Below are positions 38,053-46,552 of a stretch of 64,000 nt of DNA, one piece after another. Location of the stretch: the NCBI GenBank assembly GCA_002084425.1, contig NBLN01000007.1:115330-179329 (forward strand), read 5' to 3'. Numbering within the stretch: position 1 is the first letter of the stretch; each line of letters starts with the position of its first letter. A program made the translations under genes and the position numbers. Origin of the DNA: Desulfobacteraceae bacterium 4572_130. GTDB taxonomy: Bacteria; Desulfobacterota; Desulfobacteria; Desulfobacterales; Desulfobacteraceae. The notes beneath the pieces are model-generated. The model was not told the DNA's origin. It worked only from the letters and a program-made list of their open reading frames with translations, and did not search any database.

Positions 38053-40317
38053 ATGGAAAAAATTATTAATCAACTTCCCTTTATTGAATCTATTTATCAG
38101 GAAAAAGTTGAAATAGACCAATCCTTTGAAAATATTGCTTCAAAATTTGCAAAGGATTATGGTACTGTTGTTTTATTAAGCGGTACAGACCTTTCTTTTT
38201 CAAGATATCATATATTAGCTGCTTTACCCTGGCTTTTTCTAACCTCAAAACAAGAAAAACTAGAATTAAAATATTTAAATCATAAGTTTATTATTTCATC
38301 GGATCCAATAGAATTTATTGATAAGCTAATACATCATTTTAGTATTAATAAACATAACCATAAAGATTTAGACCCTGTTAGTGCTGGACTTTTTGGTTAT
38401 TTTGCCTATGATTTAAAAGATAGATTTGAAAACTTTCCAAGGACTTGTGTTGATTCAGGACTTCCTGATATTTGTCTTTTTTTCCCTTCTGCTATTTTTA
38501 TTTTTGATAAAAAAACCAATCAATCAACACTTTCTATTCCTGTAATTTCCCTAGAGCAAGAATCAGGTTTAACTAGAGTTGAAAATATTCGAAAACTTTT
38601 TTTTAACCGTATATCTTTACAAGAATCCCAGAAAAAAGATTTTACAATTAATTTATCTAATCAAGAATTTTATGGATTTAAATCCAATTTTTCTAAATCT
38701 TCCTATATTAAATCTCTGGAAAAAATAATTGAATATATTAAAGTTGGTGATGTTTATCAGGTAAATCTATCTCAGCGTTTTGAAGCAGGATTTACAGGAA
38801 ATCCCTATTCCTTATTTATTAAACTTTTTAAAAAAAATCCTGCTCCATTTTTTGCATATATAAATGCAAAGGATCATTTTATAGTGTCAACTTCTCCAGA
38901 ACGTTTTATAAAAAGATGTGGAAATAAAATTGAAACAAGACCTATAAAAGGCACTATACCAAGAGGAACAAATAAAAAAGAAGATAAAGAATTTGCAGAA
39001 AAACTTATGCAAAGTAAAAAAGATGATGCTGAATTATCCATGATTGTTGATCTTATGAGAAATGACTTTGGCAGAGTTGCAAAATCAGGTACAGTGTTTG
39101 TAAATCCTAGAAAACATAAAATGCTTGAACCTTATGATAATGTTTTTCATCTTGTTTCTGTTGTTGAAGCAGAACTTGAAAAAAATAAAACATTTAAAGA
39201 TATAATTAGAGCAACATTTCCAGGAGGATCTATTACAGGATGTCCCAAAATACGAGCAATAGAAATAATAGACGAGCTGGAATCTCACAAAAGACATGTT
39301 TATACTGGTTCCATTGGATATTTAAGTTTTCATAACACTATTGATCTTTCCATTGCTATTAGAACAGCAATTATTGCAGATAAAAAAATAAATTTTTCAG
39401 TTGGAGGAGGCATTGTATATGATTCTGACCCTGAAAAAGAGTATGAAGAAACCATGCATAAAGGCAAAACTTTAATGGAAATTCTTTTGTCTAAATCAAA
39501 AAAACAAAAAACAAAAAAAGCATGGATTAATGGAAAAATTATAAATGAAAATCAGGCAAATGTTTCTGCAATTTCTCCTGCTTTTCAATATGGAGCAGGT
39601 CTTTTTGAAACTATTAGACTTGAAAAAGGGATTCCAATAAGATTAAAAGAGCATTTAAATAGATTAAATACAGGCTTTAAAAAACTTTTTAACAATAAAC
39701 CTCCTGATATAACATGGGAACATGTGATTGCAAAACTTGTTTTGGAAAATAATTTAAGTAAAAAAACAGGTCTATCTAAAATTATATGTGCAAAAAATAT
39801 ACAAAAGAATTCTTACTATATTGCATGTTTTGCAAAATCATATATCCATCGCCTTAACACCATTGGGAAAAAAGGTATTAGTCTTATAACATATCCCTAT
39901 CCAAGACAAACTCCAATTGCAGATTTTAAAACCCTTAATTATTTTTATTATTATCTTGCTTCATTATATGCAAAAAAAAATAATGGAGATGAAGCATTGA
40001 TTTTAAATCCTGATATGACTGTATCAGAAACAAATACATGCAATATTATGGCAGTAAAATCAAAGGAAATAATTATTCCTGAATCTAAGCATGTGCTTGA
40101 CGGGGTTACTTTAAATGCAGCACTAAAAGTTCTTTCTAAATCAGGATATAAAATAATTAAAAAAAAAATAGATTTAAAAACTTTTTTTTCCTTTGGTTAT
40201 GTAATTCTTACCAATGCATTAATGGGTGCTGTTCCTGTTATATCTCTGGATAAAAATAAGCTTAAATTTTCAAATAAAATATGTGATTTAATTAATTCAT
40301 TTTTAATAACACCCTAA
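38053..40317 (+). CDS. pabBC: Fused aminodeoxychorismate synthase component I / 4-amino-4-deoxychorismate lyase
   Basis: A 754-residue fusion for p-aminobenzoate (folate) synthesis. Residues 1 to about 480 are PabB: VYQVNLSQRF, TRPIKGTIPRG with the PabB-specific nucleophilic K299 (anthranilate synthases have Ala there), and GSITGCPKIRAIE. Residues about 488-754 are PabC of the class IV PLP fold: AWINGKI, FQYGAGLFETIRL, the PLP lysine K626 in FKTLNYF and VSETNTCNIMAVK. No pabA glutaminase is adjacent. The ribosome site is poor (AGGCAAATAA). Confidence 0.93.
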   Translation: MEKIINQLPFIESIYQEKVEIDQSFENIASKFAKDYGTVVLLSGTDLSFSRYHILAALPWLFLTSKQEKLELKYLNHKFIISSDPIEFIDKLIHHFSINKHNHKDLDPVSAGLFGYFAYDLKDRFENFPRTCVDSGLPDICLFFPSAIFIFDKKTNQSTLSIPVISLEQESGLTRVENIRKLFFNRISLQESQKKDFTINLSNQEFYGFKSNFSKSSYIKSLEKIIEYIKVGDVYQVNLSQRFEAGFTGNPYSLFIKLFKKNPAPFFAYINAKDHFIVSTSPERFIKRCGNKIETRPIKGTIPRGTNKKEDKEFAEKLMQSKKDDAELSMIVDLMRNDFGRVAKSGTVFVNPRKHKMLEPYDNVFHLVSVVEAELEKNKTFKDIIRATFPGGSITGCPKIRAIEIIDELESHKRHVYTGSIGYLSFHNTIDLSIAIRTAIIADKKINFSVGGGIVYDSDPEKEYEETMHKGKTLMEILLSKSKKQKTKKAWINGKIINENQANVSAISPAFQYGAGLFETIRLEKGIPIRLKEHLNRLNTGFKKLFNNKPPDITWEHVIAKLVLENNLSKKTGLSKIICAKNIQKNSYYIACFAKSYIHRLNTIGKKGISLITYPYPRQTPIADFKTLNYFYYYLASLYAKKNNGDEALILNPDMTVSETNTCNIMAVKSKEIIIPESKHVLDGVTLNAALKVLSKSGYKIIKKKIDLKTFFSFGYVILTNALMGAVPVISLDKNKLKFSNKICDLINSFLITP

Positions 40318-40417
40318 AATTTACTATTTATTTTATTATATTTGATGAATTCGTAAAAAATCAAAATTTGAGATATAGATACTTGATTAAAGAAAACATT
40401 AAAAGGAGTTCTTTATT

Positions 40418-41116
40418 ATGAGAAAATATTATTTTGCCTTTTCATTATTTTCATTATTTTCATTAATTTTTTATACATTTCCTGCGTTGGCAGCAAATAC
40501 AGGTCCTAATGTTTTTTTTCCTGAAACAGAATATAATTTTAAAACAGTACCTGAAGGAACAAAAATCATTCATAATTTTTCAGTTCAAAATAAAGGAAAT
40601 GATTTATTAAATATTGAAAAAGTTTTAACGGACTGAGGTTGTACTGCTGTGTCTTTTGACAAAACAATTCTCCCGGGTGGAGAGGGAAAGATAAAAATCA
40701 TGATAAATTCCAAGGGATATGGAGATAAAATTTTTAAAAAGAAAATTAAAGTTCATACTAATGATGTAAATAATAAAGTTACTATATTTAATATTACAGG
40801 AAATGTAGAAAAAATTGCTAATATTAAACCTGATATTATAAGACTTAGTGGCTCAATAAAAGATGATATTAATATTATTGCAACTGTTATTCCTGTTCAA
40901 AAGTATGATTTTTCAGTTATTGGAAAACAAGTAAAAAAAGGAGAGAATATTCTCGTTGATTTAAAAAAATTTCCAAATAAAGTAAAGGGCTGGGACGTTA
41001 AAGTTACAAATACTAGAAAAACTCCTGGAAGATATTTTGATGTAATAATATTAAAAACTGATAGTACAATTCAACCTAGAATAAAAATTAGTGTGTTTGG
41101 AAATATTTCTGAATAA
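40418..41116 (+). CDS. DUF1573-family exported protein with in-frame TGA, probable selenoprotein
   Basis: Read through one TGA (40634-40636), the frame gives 232 residues. Residues 1-25 are a signal peptide ending in PALA before ANTGP. Then follows an Ig-like DUF1573 domain: FKTVPEGTKIIHNFSVQNKG, IEKVLTD-[TGA]-GCTAVSFDKTILPGGEGK, GYGDKIFKKKIKVHTND and ITGNV. Cys homologues have SCGCT at this place, so the TGA (codon 73) replaces the first Cys of a CGC pair, as expected for selenocysteine. No other stop breaks the frame, and protein similarity continues unbroken on both sides. A SECIS-like hairpin follows. AAAAGGAGTTC precedes the ATG. Redox activity is inferred; the fold's role is unknown. 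A nonsense mutation is the alternative. Confidence 0.8.
40634..40684 (+). promoter_or_regulatory. Candidate bacterial SECIS element with its UGA
   Basis: TTCTCC (40668-40673) pairs with GGAGAG (40679-40684; one G-U) around the loop CGGGT. The apical loop begins 37 nt after the UGA and contains GGGU, within the spacing and loop features described for bacterial SelB-binding hairpins. Confidence 0.6.
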
Positions 41117-41218
41117 CTCTGCCTATAGCAGATTTAATTTTTGGTTTGTCCTAGAATAAAACATAAAAAAATATTAACTAGTTATAGGTTCTTTTATATA
41201 AACTGCCATAAGGCAGAA
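41114..41218 (-). repeat. Family 1 dispersed repeat, full copy with palindromes at both ends
   Basis: Begins at the stop codon of the DUF1573 gene (TAACTCTGCCTATAGCAG) and ends TATATAAACTGCCATAAGGC, so the unit is bracketed by two palindromes. It ends 13 bp before the HAD gene. Confidence 0.88.
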
Positions 41219-41231
41219 TGGAATTTTAATA

Positions 41232-41864
41232 ATGAATATAAATAATATAAAAGCTGTAGTTTTTGATTGCGATGGTGTGATGTTTGATACATCAATGGCT
41301 AATAGAATGTTCTATAATCATTTACTTGAATATTTTGGTAAGGATTTACTTACAGATGAGCAGTTTTTAAATGTGCATATGTTTACAGTGGAACAGGCTT
41401 TAAAATATCTTTTTCCTGAAATGTTAGATCTTGATAAAGTTTATTCATATATTAATAAAATGGAATACAATAATTTTATTCCATTTATGACAATTGAACC
41501 TGATTTAAAAAAACTTGTTTTAAACTTAAAGAAAAATGGATACATAACAGCTGTTGCTACAAATAGAACTAATACTATGAAAGCGATTTTAGATGTTCAT
41601 GGATTATTAAATGATTTTGATATGGTTGTTACAGCAGCAAATGTGAAAAAACCAAAACCCTATCCTGACGAGCTTTTAAAGATTCAAAATAAATTTAATT
41701 TAAAACCAGATGAAATACTTTTTATTGGTGATTCTAAATATGATGAATTAGCAGGTTTAAGAGCAGGAACATTTTTTGCGGCATTTAAAAATTCTTCATT
41801 AAAAGCTGATTTTTATATTGATAATCTTACAGGTATTCAAGAAATTTTAACTATTAAAACATAA
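41232..41864 (+). CDS. HAD-family hydrolase (phosphoglycolate phosphatase-like)
   Basis: 210 residues with the four HAD motifs: VVFDCDGVMFD (D12 nucleophile, D14), AVATNRT (Thr/Asn site, about 105), KPKPYPDEL (Lys) and FIGDSKYDELAG. A helical cap lies between motifs 1 and 2 (subclass I). Phosphoglycolate phosphatase or a similar small-molecule phosphatase is the best guess. No evident ribosome site; the upstream repeat ends close to the start. Confidence 0.85.
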   Translation: MNINNIKAVVFDCDGVMFDTSMANRMFYNHLLEYFGKDLLTDEQFLNVHMFTVEQALKYLFPEMLDLDKVYSYINKMEYNNFIPFMTIEPDLKKLVLNLKKNGYITAVATNRTNTMKAILDVHGLLNDFDMVVTAANVKKPKPYPDELLKIQNKFNLKPDEILFIGDSKYDELAGLRAGTFFAAFKNSSLKADFYIDNLTGIQEILTIKT

Positions 41865-41865
41865 T

Positions 41866-42030
41866 AGCATCATAAACTTATCTTCTAGTTGAATATAATA
41901 TTTTTTTTAAGATCTTAAGTACTACATATATAATGTTTTTTGTTGAAAACATACTCTATCTTGTATATGTAGCTTGACACAATAGCATGTATGTCATAAA
42001 TTTAGACTTTTTAGGAGTTTATTAAGCTAT
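41866..42030 (+). repeat. Family 2 dispersed repeat, copy 3
   Basis: The longest copy, with AATAATATTTTTTTTAAGA, GTACTACATATA, TTGTATATGTAGC, the TTGACA pair and the tail CTTTTTAGGAGTTTATTAAG. It starts directly at the HAD stop. Confidence 0.8.
41974..42002 (+). promoter_or_regulatory. Promoter-like pair inside family 2 repeat, facing sat
   Basis: TTGACA (41974-41979) and TAAATT (41997-42002), spaced 17 bp, identical to the pair upstream of prpE. A second TTGACA at 42134-42139 with TAATTG 17 bp later is a further candidate for sat. Confidence 0.5.
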
Positions 42031-42077
42031 AAAATAATATTTTTTTTTATGACCTTATTATTTAACCTTTTTTATTA

Positions 42078-42127
42078 TTTTAAAACACACAAGAATATTA
42101 AGTAATTATAAGTTTTTTCATATAAAA
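42078..42127 (-). repeat. Family 1 dispersed repeat, partial copy
   Basis: Left-hand half only: AAAACACACAAGAATATTAA, GTAATTATAAGTT, TTCATATAAA. The palindrome end is missing. Confidence 0.7.
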
Positions 42128-42173
42128 TTATTCTTGACAAATATATTAATCACGATTAATTGATACAACATTT

Positions 42174-42266
42174 TAAATGCCCTATGGCAGATCTGGTTTT
42201 TAATTCTTGGTTTGCCTTATAATAAAACATAAAAGAATATTAAGCAGTTATAAGTTCTTTTATTAA
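42174..42266 (-). repeat. Family 1 dispersed repeat, full copy
   Basis: Near-consensus in reverse: TGCCCTATGGCAGATCTGG, TTCTTGGTTTGCC, AATAAAACATAAAAGAATAT, GCAGTTATAAGTTC. It lies 146 bp before sat. Confidence 0.88.
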
Positions 42267-42411
42267 TATAGGAATTTTTATTTTATTATTTTATATTTAA
42301 AACCATATTATAGGGAATAGGTTTTATATTTTTTTATGGTTCTAGTTTTATAATTTGAATTTTATAAGTAATTATTAATTATTTAATACTAAATTAAGGA
42401 GAATCAATTAG

Positions 42412-43689
42412 ATGTCTAAATTAGTTGCACCTCATGGTGGAAAAGGTTTGGTATGTTGTAAACTTGAAGGCGCTGAACTTGAATCAGAACTTAAAAAAGC
42501 AGAAGGACTCAAAAAAATTGAGATATCTTCTCAGGTTAAAGGCGACCTTATAATGCTTGGTATTGGTGGATTCAGTCCTCTTAATGGTTTTATGACAAAA
42601 GCTGATTGGAAAAGCGTTTCTGAAGATTTCCTTCTTGCTGATGGTACTTTTTGGCCTGTTCCTGTAATGCTTGATGCATCAAAAAGTGATGCAGATGCAA
42701 TCAATATTGGTGATGAAATTACTCTTCAAAGAAATGGTGAAATTTATGCTACCATGAAAATTGAAGAAAAATTTGAAATGACTGAAGATGAAAAAAAATG
42801 GGAATGTGAAAAAGTTTATAAAGGTCATGGTGAAGAGTCTGCTGATGATGTATTTTGGAAAGTTGCTATGGAAGATCATCCAGGTGTTCAAATGGTTATG
42901 GCAAGACAAGAATTTTGCCTTGCAGGTCCTGTAAAAGTTCTTTCTGAAGGTGAATTTCCTGAAAAATTTAAAGGTGTTTATTTAACTCCTGCTGAAACCC
43001 GTGCTATTTTTGATGAAAGAGGATGGGCAAATGTTGCTTCTATGCAGCTTAGAAATCCAATGCACAGATCTCATGAACATCTTTGCAAAATCGCTCTTGA
43101 TGTTTGCGATGGTGTTTTAATTCATTCTCTTATTGGAAATCTTAAACCAGGTGATATTCCTGCAGATGTTCGTATTGATTGTATTGATACTTTAATTAAA
43201 GGTTTTTTTGTTCCAGATCATGTTGTTAATGGTGGATATCCACTTGATATGCGTTATGCTGGTCCAAGAGAAGGTCTGCTTCATGCAACTTTCCGTCAAA
43301 ATTATGGTGTAAACAGAATGATTATTGGTCGTGATCATGCAGGTGTTGGTGATTTTTATACACTTTTTGAAGCACAGGAAATTTTTGATACAATTCCTCA
43401 GCCATCAGAACCCGGCAAAGCACTTCTTTGCGAGCCTTTAAAAATTGACTGGACCTTTTACTGCCACAAATGTGATGGTATGGCTTCTATGAGAACATGT
43501 CCCCATGGAAAAGATGACAGAGTTATTCTTTCTGGTACAAAACTTCGCCATGCACTTTCAAATAATGAAGAAGTTGTAGATCACTTTGGTCGTGAGGAAG
43601 TTCTTGTTATCCTTAGAAAATATTATGCATCTCTTACTGACAAAGTTGAAGTTAAACTTCAAAGTCATGCAGAAGGAAGCAAAATGTAG
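42412..43689 (+). CDS. sat: Sulfate adenylyltransferase (ATP sulfurylase), dissimilatory type
   Basis: A 425-residue homo-oligomeric enzyme that activates sulfate with ATP to APS, the first step of dissimilatory sulfate reduction. Motifs [15 protein letters not shown] (HxxH-type ATP site, about 207-220), [11 protein letters not shown] (about 308-318) and a zinc-binding [13 protein letters not shown] (about 352-364) fit Sat of sulfate reducers. AAGGAGAATCAATTAG precedes the ATG. Sat is a single gene here; apr and dsr are not in the window. A terminator follows. Confidence 0.97.
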   Translation: MSKLVAPHGGKGLVCCKLEGAELESELKKAEGLKKIEISSQVKGDLIMLGIGGFSPLNGFMTKADWKSVSEDFLLADGTFWPVPVMLDASKSDADAINIGDEITLQRNGEIYATMKIEEKFEMTEDEKKWECEKVYKGHGEESADDVFWKVAMEDHPGVQMVMARQEFCLAGPVKVLSEGEFPEKFKGVYLTPAETRAIFDERGWANVASMQLRNPMHRSHEHLCKIALDVCDGVLIHSLIGNLKPGDIPADVRIDCIDTLIKGFFVPDHVVNGGYPLDMRYAGPREGLLHATFRQNYGVNRMIIGRDHAGVGDFYTLFEAQEIFDTIPQPSEPGKALLCEPLKIDWTFYCHKCDGMASMRTCPHGKDDRVILSGTKLRHALSNNEEVVDHFGREEVLVILRKYYASLTDKVEVKLQSHAEGSKM

Positions 43690-43780
43690 AAAATTTTAAT
43701 GGTATTTTAAATTTTTTTTTAATTATAAAGATTTTTAATTACCTATAAATATATTTATATATAAAATATGTTTGCATTAG

Positions 43781-43832
43781 TAAAAAAGGGGATTTTTTTT
43801 TAAATAAAGAAAAGTCCCTTTTTTATTTTTTT
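43781..43832 (+). terminator. Rho-independent terminator after sat
   Basis: AAAAAAGGGG (43782-43791) pairs with TCCCTTTTTT (43815-43824) with a long loop and a T-rich tail. Confidence 0.7.
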
Positions 43833-43833
43833 A

Positions 43834-43883
43834 TTATAAAAGAATTTATAATTACTTAATATTTTTGCTTATAGCAGGCAGTT
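43834..43883 (+). repeat. Family 1 dispersed repeat, degenerate copy
   Basis: TATAAAAGAATTTATAATTA and CTTAATATTTTTGC are kept, then it skips to a decayed palindrome (TATAGCAGGCAGTTA). Confidence 0.6.
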
Positions 43884-43951
43884 ATTGTTAGGCTTTAGAA
43901 TAAAAAAATAATAACACAAAAAAAAATTATGAAAAAAAATTACCAATAATT

Positions 43952-44286
43952 ATGATTTCTGTAATTCCAATTTTGCTTGGATTTACAACTCAATTAATGA
44001 CAGATTTTAAGAAAAAAATTATTGATTTTGCTATTTCCTATTCAAAACTCGGGGAAACGCACACTGAACTTGGCAATTTGGATCAAGCATTAATGTTTTT
44101 TAAAGATGAGACTGTATTATTTAATGAACTTTATAAAGCCTATCCTGAGAATGTCTCTTTTAAAAACGGTCTTGCAGTTTCTTATTTTAAACTTGGAGTT
44201 TTGTTTATAGACCAGAGCAATAATAAAAATAATGCTAAAGCCTATTTTAAAAAAGCTCAGAAACTTTGGAGTGAACTTGTAATTAA
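43952..44286 (+). pseudogene. Remnant of a tetratricopeptide-repeat protein
   Basis: The frame encodes about 110 residues of recognisable TPR sequence: SYSKLGETHTELGNLDQAL (about 30-48), ELYKAYPENVSFKNGLAVSY and AYFKKAQKLWSELV. Full proteins of this kind have many such units after an N-terminal effector domain; here only the last two or so remain. Sequence after about 44286 is merely the antisense of the ThiF gene and carries no TPR pattern, so the ORF end at 44398 is accidental. No ribosome site is evident. Confidence 0.65.
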
Positions 44287-44979
44287 TTATTTAAGATTAA
44301 CAATTTCAAAAAAATTAGTCATAAGATCAGCAATTAAAAGCTTATTTCTTAAAATATTTTTTTTGTTTAAAAGAACTTTTATAGTTTCAGAAACCTGAAT
44401 ACTTGCAATAAAACAAGCTGTAAAACAAAGATTGCCCATATGTTTTTCAGCACCTTGAATTTTCTTTGTTTTTCTTTCTCCATATACTAGATTAAAACCT
44501 TTATCTTTTGGAAAAATTGTAATTACTTGTCCTGAAGTTCCTGCAATAGCACCTGATACAATAGGAATTTTAAATTTTTCAGCTTGAGTTTGAAGAATAA
44601 ATCTATCATCAATAGAATCAAGAGCATCAACAACAAGATTTACATCTTTAAGTAATAAATCAGCATTTTTTTTAGTAAAAAATTCATTAATTTTTTTAAT
44701 TTTAATAGATGAATTAATTTTTTTTATGCGGTTATAACAAGCTTGAGACTTTGATGTACCAATAAGTTTTTCTGTGCATAAAATTTGTCTATTAAGATTA
44801 CTTGTTTCAAAAATATCTCCATCAACAAGAACAAGATTGCCAATTCCAATTCTAGCAAGCATTTCTGCAATATTTCCTCCAAGCCCGCCAAGTCCAATAA
44901 TACAAACTTTGGAATTATTAAGAATTTTTTGTTCTTTGTTGCTAAGAATATTAAAATTTCTTAAATATCTATTATCCAT
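44287..44979 (-). CDS. ThiF/MoeB-family E1-like adenylyltransferase
   Basis: A 230-residue protein with the Rossmann motif VCIIGLGGLGGNIAEMLAR (about 25-43), the ATP/arginine motif DIFETSNLNRQ (about 55-65) and DALDSIDDRF. It would adenylate the C-terminal glycine of a small sulfur carrier; a MoaD/ThiS-like gene lies 178 bp upstream on the same strand. The zinc CxxC pairs of long MoeB forms are absent. Cofactor synthesis (molybdopterin/tungstopterin or thiamine) is inferred. Confidence 0.85.
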   Translation of the reverse strand: MDNRYLRNFNILSNKEQKILNNSKVCIIGLGGLGGNIAEMLARIGIGNLVLVDGDIFETSNLNRQILCTEKLIGTSKSQACYNRIKKINSSIKIKKINEFFTKKNADLLLKDVNLVVDALDSIDDRFILQTQAEKFKIPIVSGAIAGTSGQVITIFPKDKGFNLVYGERKTKKIQGAEKHMGNLCFTACFIASIQVSETIKVLLNKKNILRNKLLIADLMTNFFEIVNLK

Positions 44980-45012
44980 TATTAAGAATCCTGCATAATT
45001 AAAAATTTTGCT

Positions 45013-45133
45013 TTTATATCTTTTCGTGTTTTTTCGTGTCTTTCGTGGTTCTAGTTTTTGTTTTATATTTTTTCATATTTTTTGTGATTTTCGTGTTTAT
45101 AGGTTCTTGTTCTTTTTATATCTTTTCGTGGTT
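45013..45133. repeat. Family 6 CGTG-type repeat cluster
   Basis: Several variants follow each other: TATCTTTTCGTG, TTTTTTCGTGTCTTTCGTGG, TTTTGTGATTTTCGTG and CTTTTCGTGGTTAA. The cluster lies between the ThiF and MoaD genes, which otherwise look like one operon. Confidence 0.75.
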
Positions 45134-45157
45134 AAATGTAGGTTTTTTTCATTTTAA

Positions 45158-45388
45158 TTATCCTCCTCCAACAGGAGGAAATATACCAACTCTATCATTA
45201 TTTTTTAAAATATAATCAGTTTTTTTTTGTATGCCATTAATAAATATAATTTTTACCATATTTTTTGGAATACCAAGAATTTTAATTAATTTACCTATTC
45301 TGGTTTTTTCTGGAATTTTAAATTTTTCAGAAAATTCTGGAAGATATTTTTGAAGAGTAACAAAAAGTTTTAAATTTATTTTAATCAT
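45158..45388 (-). CDS. MoaD/ThiS-type sulfur carrier protein
   Basis: A 76-residue beta-grasp protein ending GIFPPVGGG; the terminal Gly-Gly is the adenylation and thiocarboxylate site. FVTLQKYLPEF and NNDRVGIFPP agree with MoaD-like carriers, including those used for tungsten cofactor. It is paired with the ThiF-like gene. Confidence 0.85.
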   Translation of the reverse strand: MIKINLKLFVTLQKYLPEFSEKFKIPEKTRIGKLIKILGIPKNMVKIIFINGIQKKTDYILKNNDRVGIFPPVGGG

Positions 45389-45464
45389 TTTTCATTTACA
45401 CTTTATTTGCCTGTTGTTATTAATTATTTGTATTTGTTTAAGGAAAAAATTACCATACATTTAA

Positions 45465-45494
45465 TTAAAAAACCAGATTTGCCTTATGGCAGTT
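45465..45494 (+). repeat. Family 1 dispersed repeat, right end only
   Basis: AAAAAACCAGATTTGCC followed by the palindrome TTGCCTTATGGCAG, 27 bp before the rhomboid start. Confidence 0.75.
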
Positions 45495-45521
45495 GTTAAA
45501 TGGAGTTAAAAAATATTTTAT

Positions 45522-46250
45522 ATGTCATTAAAATTAAATAAAAAAATAAATTCATTAATAAGTCAAAATTTAATTATAAAGGGAATAATATATGTAAATA
45601 TAATTTTTTTTGCTCTAAGTCTTTTGATTTCAGGCAAAAAAATCAATATAACATTAAATCCTTTTGCAATGCTTTCGCCTTCTATTGAAAGCATTATTTT
45701 GCTTGGGGGTTCTGGCACTGTTCCAATAAATCATTATCATCAATGGTGGTCTTTAATATCTGCAAACTGGCTTCATGGAAGTATTTTACATATTTTGTTT
45801 AATATGACAGCCTTGCTGCAGATAGCTCCCCTTATAGCAAGAGAATATGGGGGTGGGCGAATGTTTATTATTTATACAATAAGTGGAATATCTGGTTTTT
45901 TGCTTTCTTATTTTGCAGGAGTAAAACTTACTATTGGAGCTTCTGGAGCAATTTGCGGACTTATTGGTTCTGCTCTTTATTATGGAAAATCAAGAGGAGG
46001 AGTTTTTGGTAAGGCTGTATTTAAACAAACCTCAACCTGGATATTTTGTTTGATTGTATTTGGTCTTATTATTCCCAATATTAATAATTGGGGACATGGT
46101 GGAGGTCTTGTTTCAGGAATGTTTTTGGGGTGGTTGCTTGGATATAATGAAAAAAAGAAAGAACAAATTGTTCATAAATTTTTTTCCATATTTTGTATTA
46201 TTGGAAGTTTTATGATTCTTATATGGGCTATAGCTTCAGTTTTTGCATAA
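45522..46250 (+). CDS. Rhomboid-family intramembrane serine protease
   Basis: A 242-residue inner-membrane protein with about seven helices. The catalytic dyad is visible: S141 in GASGAICGL and H192 in NNWGHGGGL. The HGSILHILFNMTALLQ block provides the conserved His/Asn. It cleaves membrane-protein substrates within the bilayer; substrate not known. No strong ribosome site at the usual distance (GGAG is 15 nt upstream). Confidence 0.9.
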   Translation: MSLKLNKKINSLISQNLIIKGIIYVNIIFFALSLLISGKKINITLNPFAMLSPSIESIILLGGSGTVPINHYHQWWSLISANWLHGSILHILFNMTALLQIAPLIAREYGGGRMFIIYTISGISGFLLSYFAGVKLTIGASGAICGLIGSALYYGKSRGGVFGKAVFKQTSTWIFCLIVFGLIIPNINNWGHGGGLVSGMFLGWLLGYNEKKKEQIVHKFFSIFCIIGSFMILIWAIASVFA

Positions 46251-46274
46251 AAATAGGCTAATTGAAAAATTTTA

Positions 46275-46320
46275 TATGTAACCTTTGCGCAAATACATTT
46301 TTTATAAAAACAATTTTAAA
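46275..46320 (+). repeat. Family 3 half-element
   Basis: AACCTTTGCGCAAATAC plus TTTTTTATAAAAACAATTTT. The same core returns at 46592-46625, each time followed by a family 1 right end. Confidence 0.65.
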
Positions 46321-46327
46321 AAAATAA

Positions 46328-46374
46328 AAGAGGCAGATTAAGAATTTAAAACCAGATCTGCCTTAAGGCAGTTT
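46328..46374 (+). repeat. Family 1 dispersed repeat, partial copy
   Basis: AAGAGGCAGATTAAGAATTT, AAAACCAGATCTGCC and a perfect palindrome CTGCCTTAAGGCAG. Confidence 0.8.
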
Positions 46375-46377
46375 TCT

Positions 46378-46502
46378 CATTACCATGCTCCAGCATGATA
46401 ATACCCTTTTCTTATTTTTTCTCATTGCCATGCTAATACCCTTTTCTCATTGCCATGCTAATACCCTTTTCTCATTGCCATGCTCCAGCGTGGCAATGAA
46501 TG
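46378..46502. repeat. Family 5 palindrome and 25-bp tandem repeat cluster
   Basis: Two identical 25-bp units lie in tandem at 46421-46445 and 46446-46470 (CTCATTGCCATGC, then TAATACCCTTTT). They are flanked by related palindromes: a decayed one at 46378-46399 and CATTGCCATGCTCCAGCGTGGCAATG at 46473-46498, described here by its GCTCCAGC centre. Similar palindromes occur at 58899 and 59020. Confidence 0.8.
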
Positions 46503-46552
46503 TATGATATCACTAAGTTTCTATAATCCTATTTTAATAAGGAGAAAAAACA

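Noticed and set aside
40649..41116. A separate gene starting at GTG 40649
   Set aside because: It has no ribosome site and begins in the middle of a conserved domain; it is the downstream part of the TGA-containing DUF1573 frame.
44287..44398. C-terminal part of the 148-residue TPR-like ORF
   Set aside because: This stretch is only the antisense of the ThiF gene and shows no TPR pattern.
46421..46498. CRISPR-like direct repeats
   Set aside because: The 25-bp units are directly adjacent with no spacers and are derived from the family 5 palindrome; no cas genes are present.
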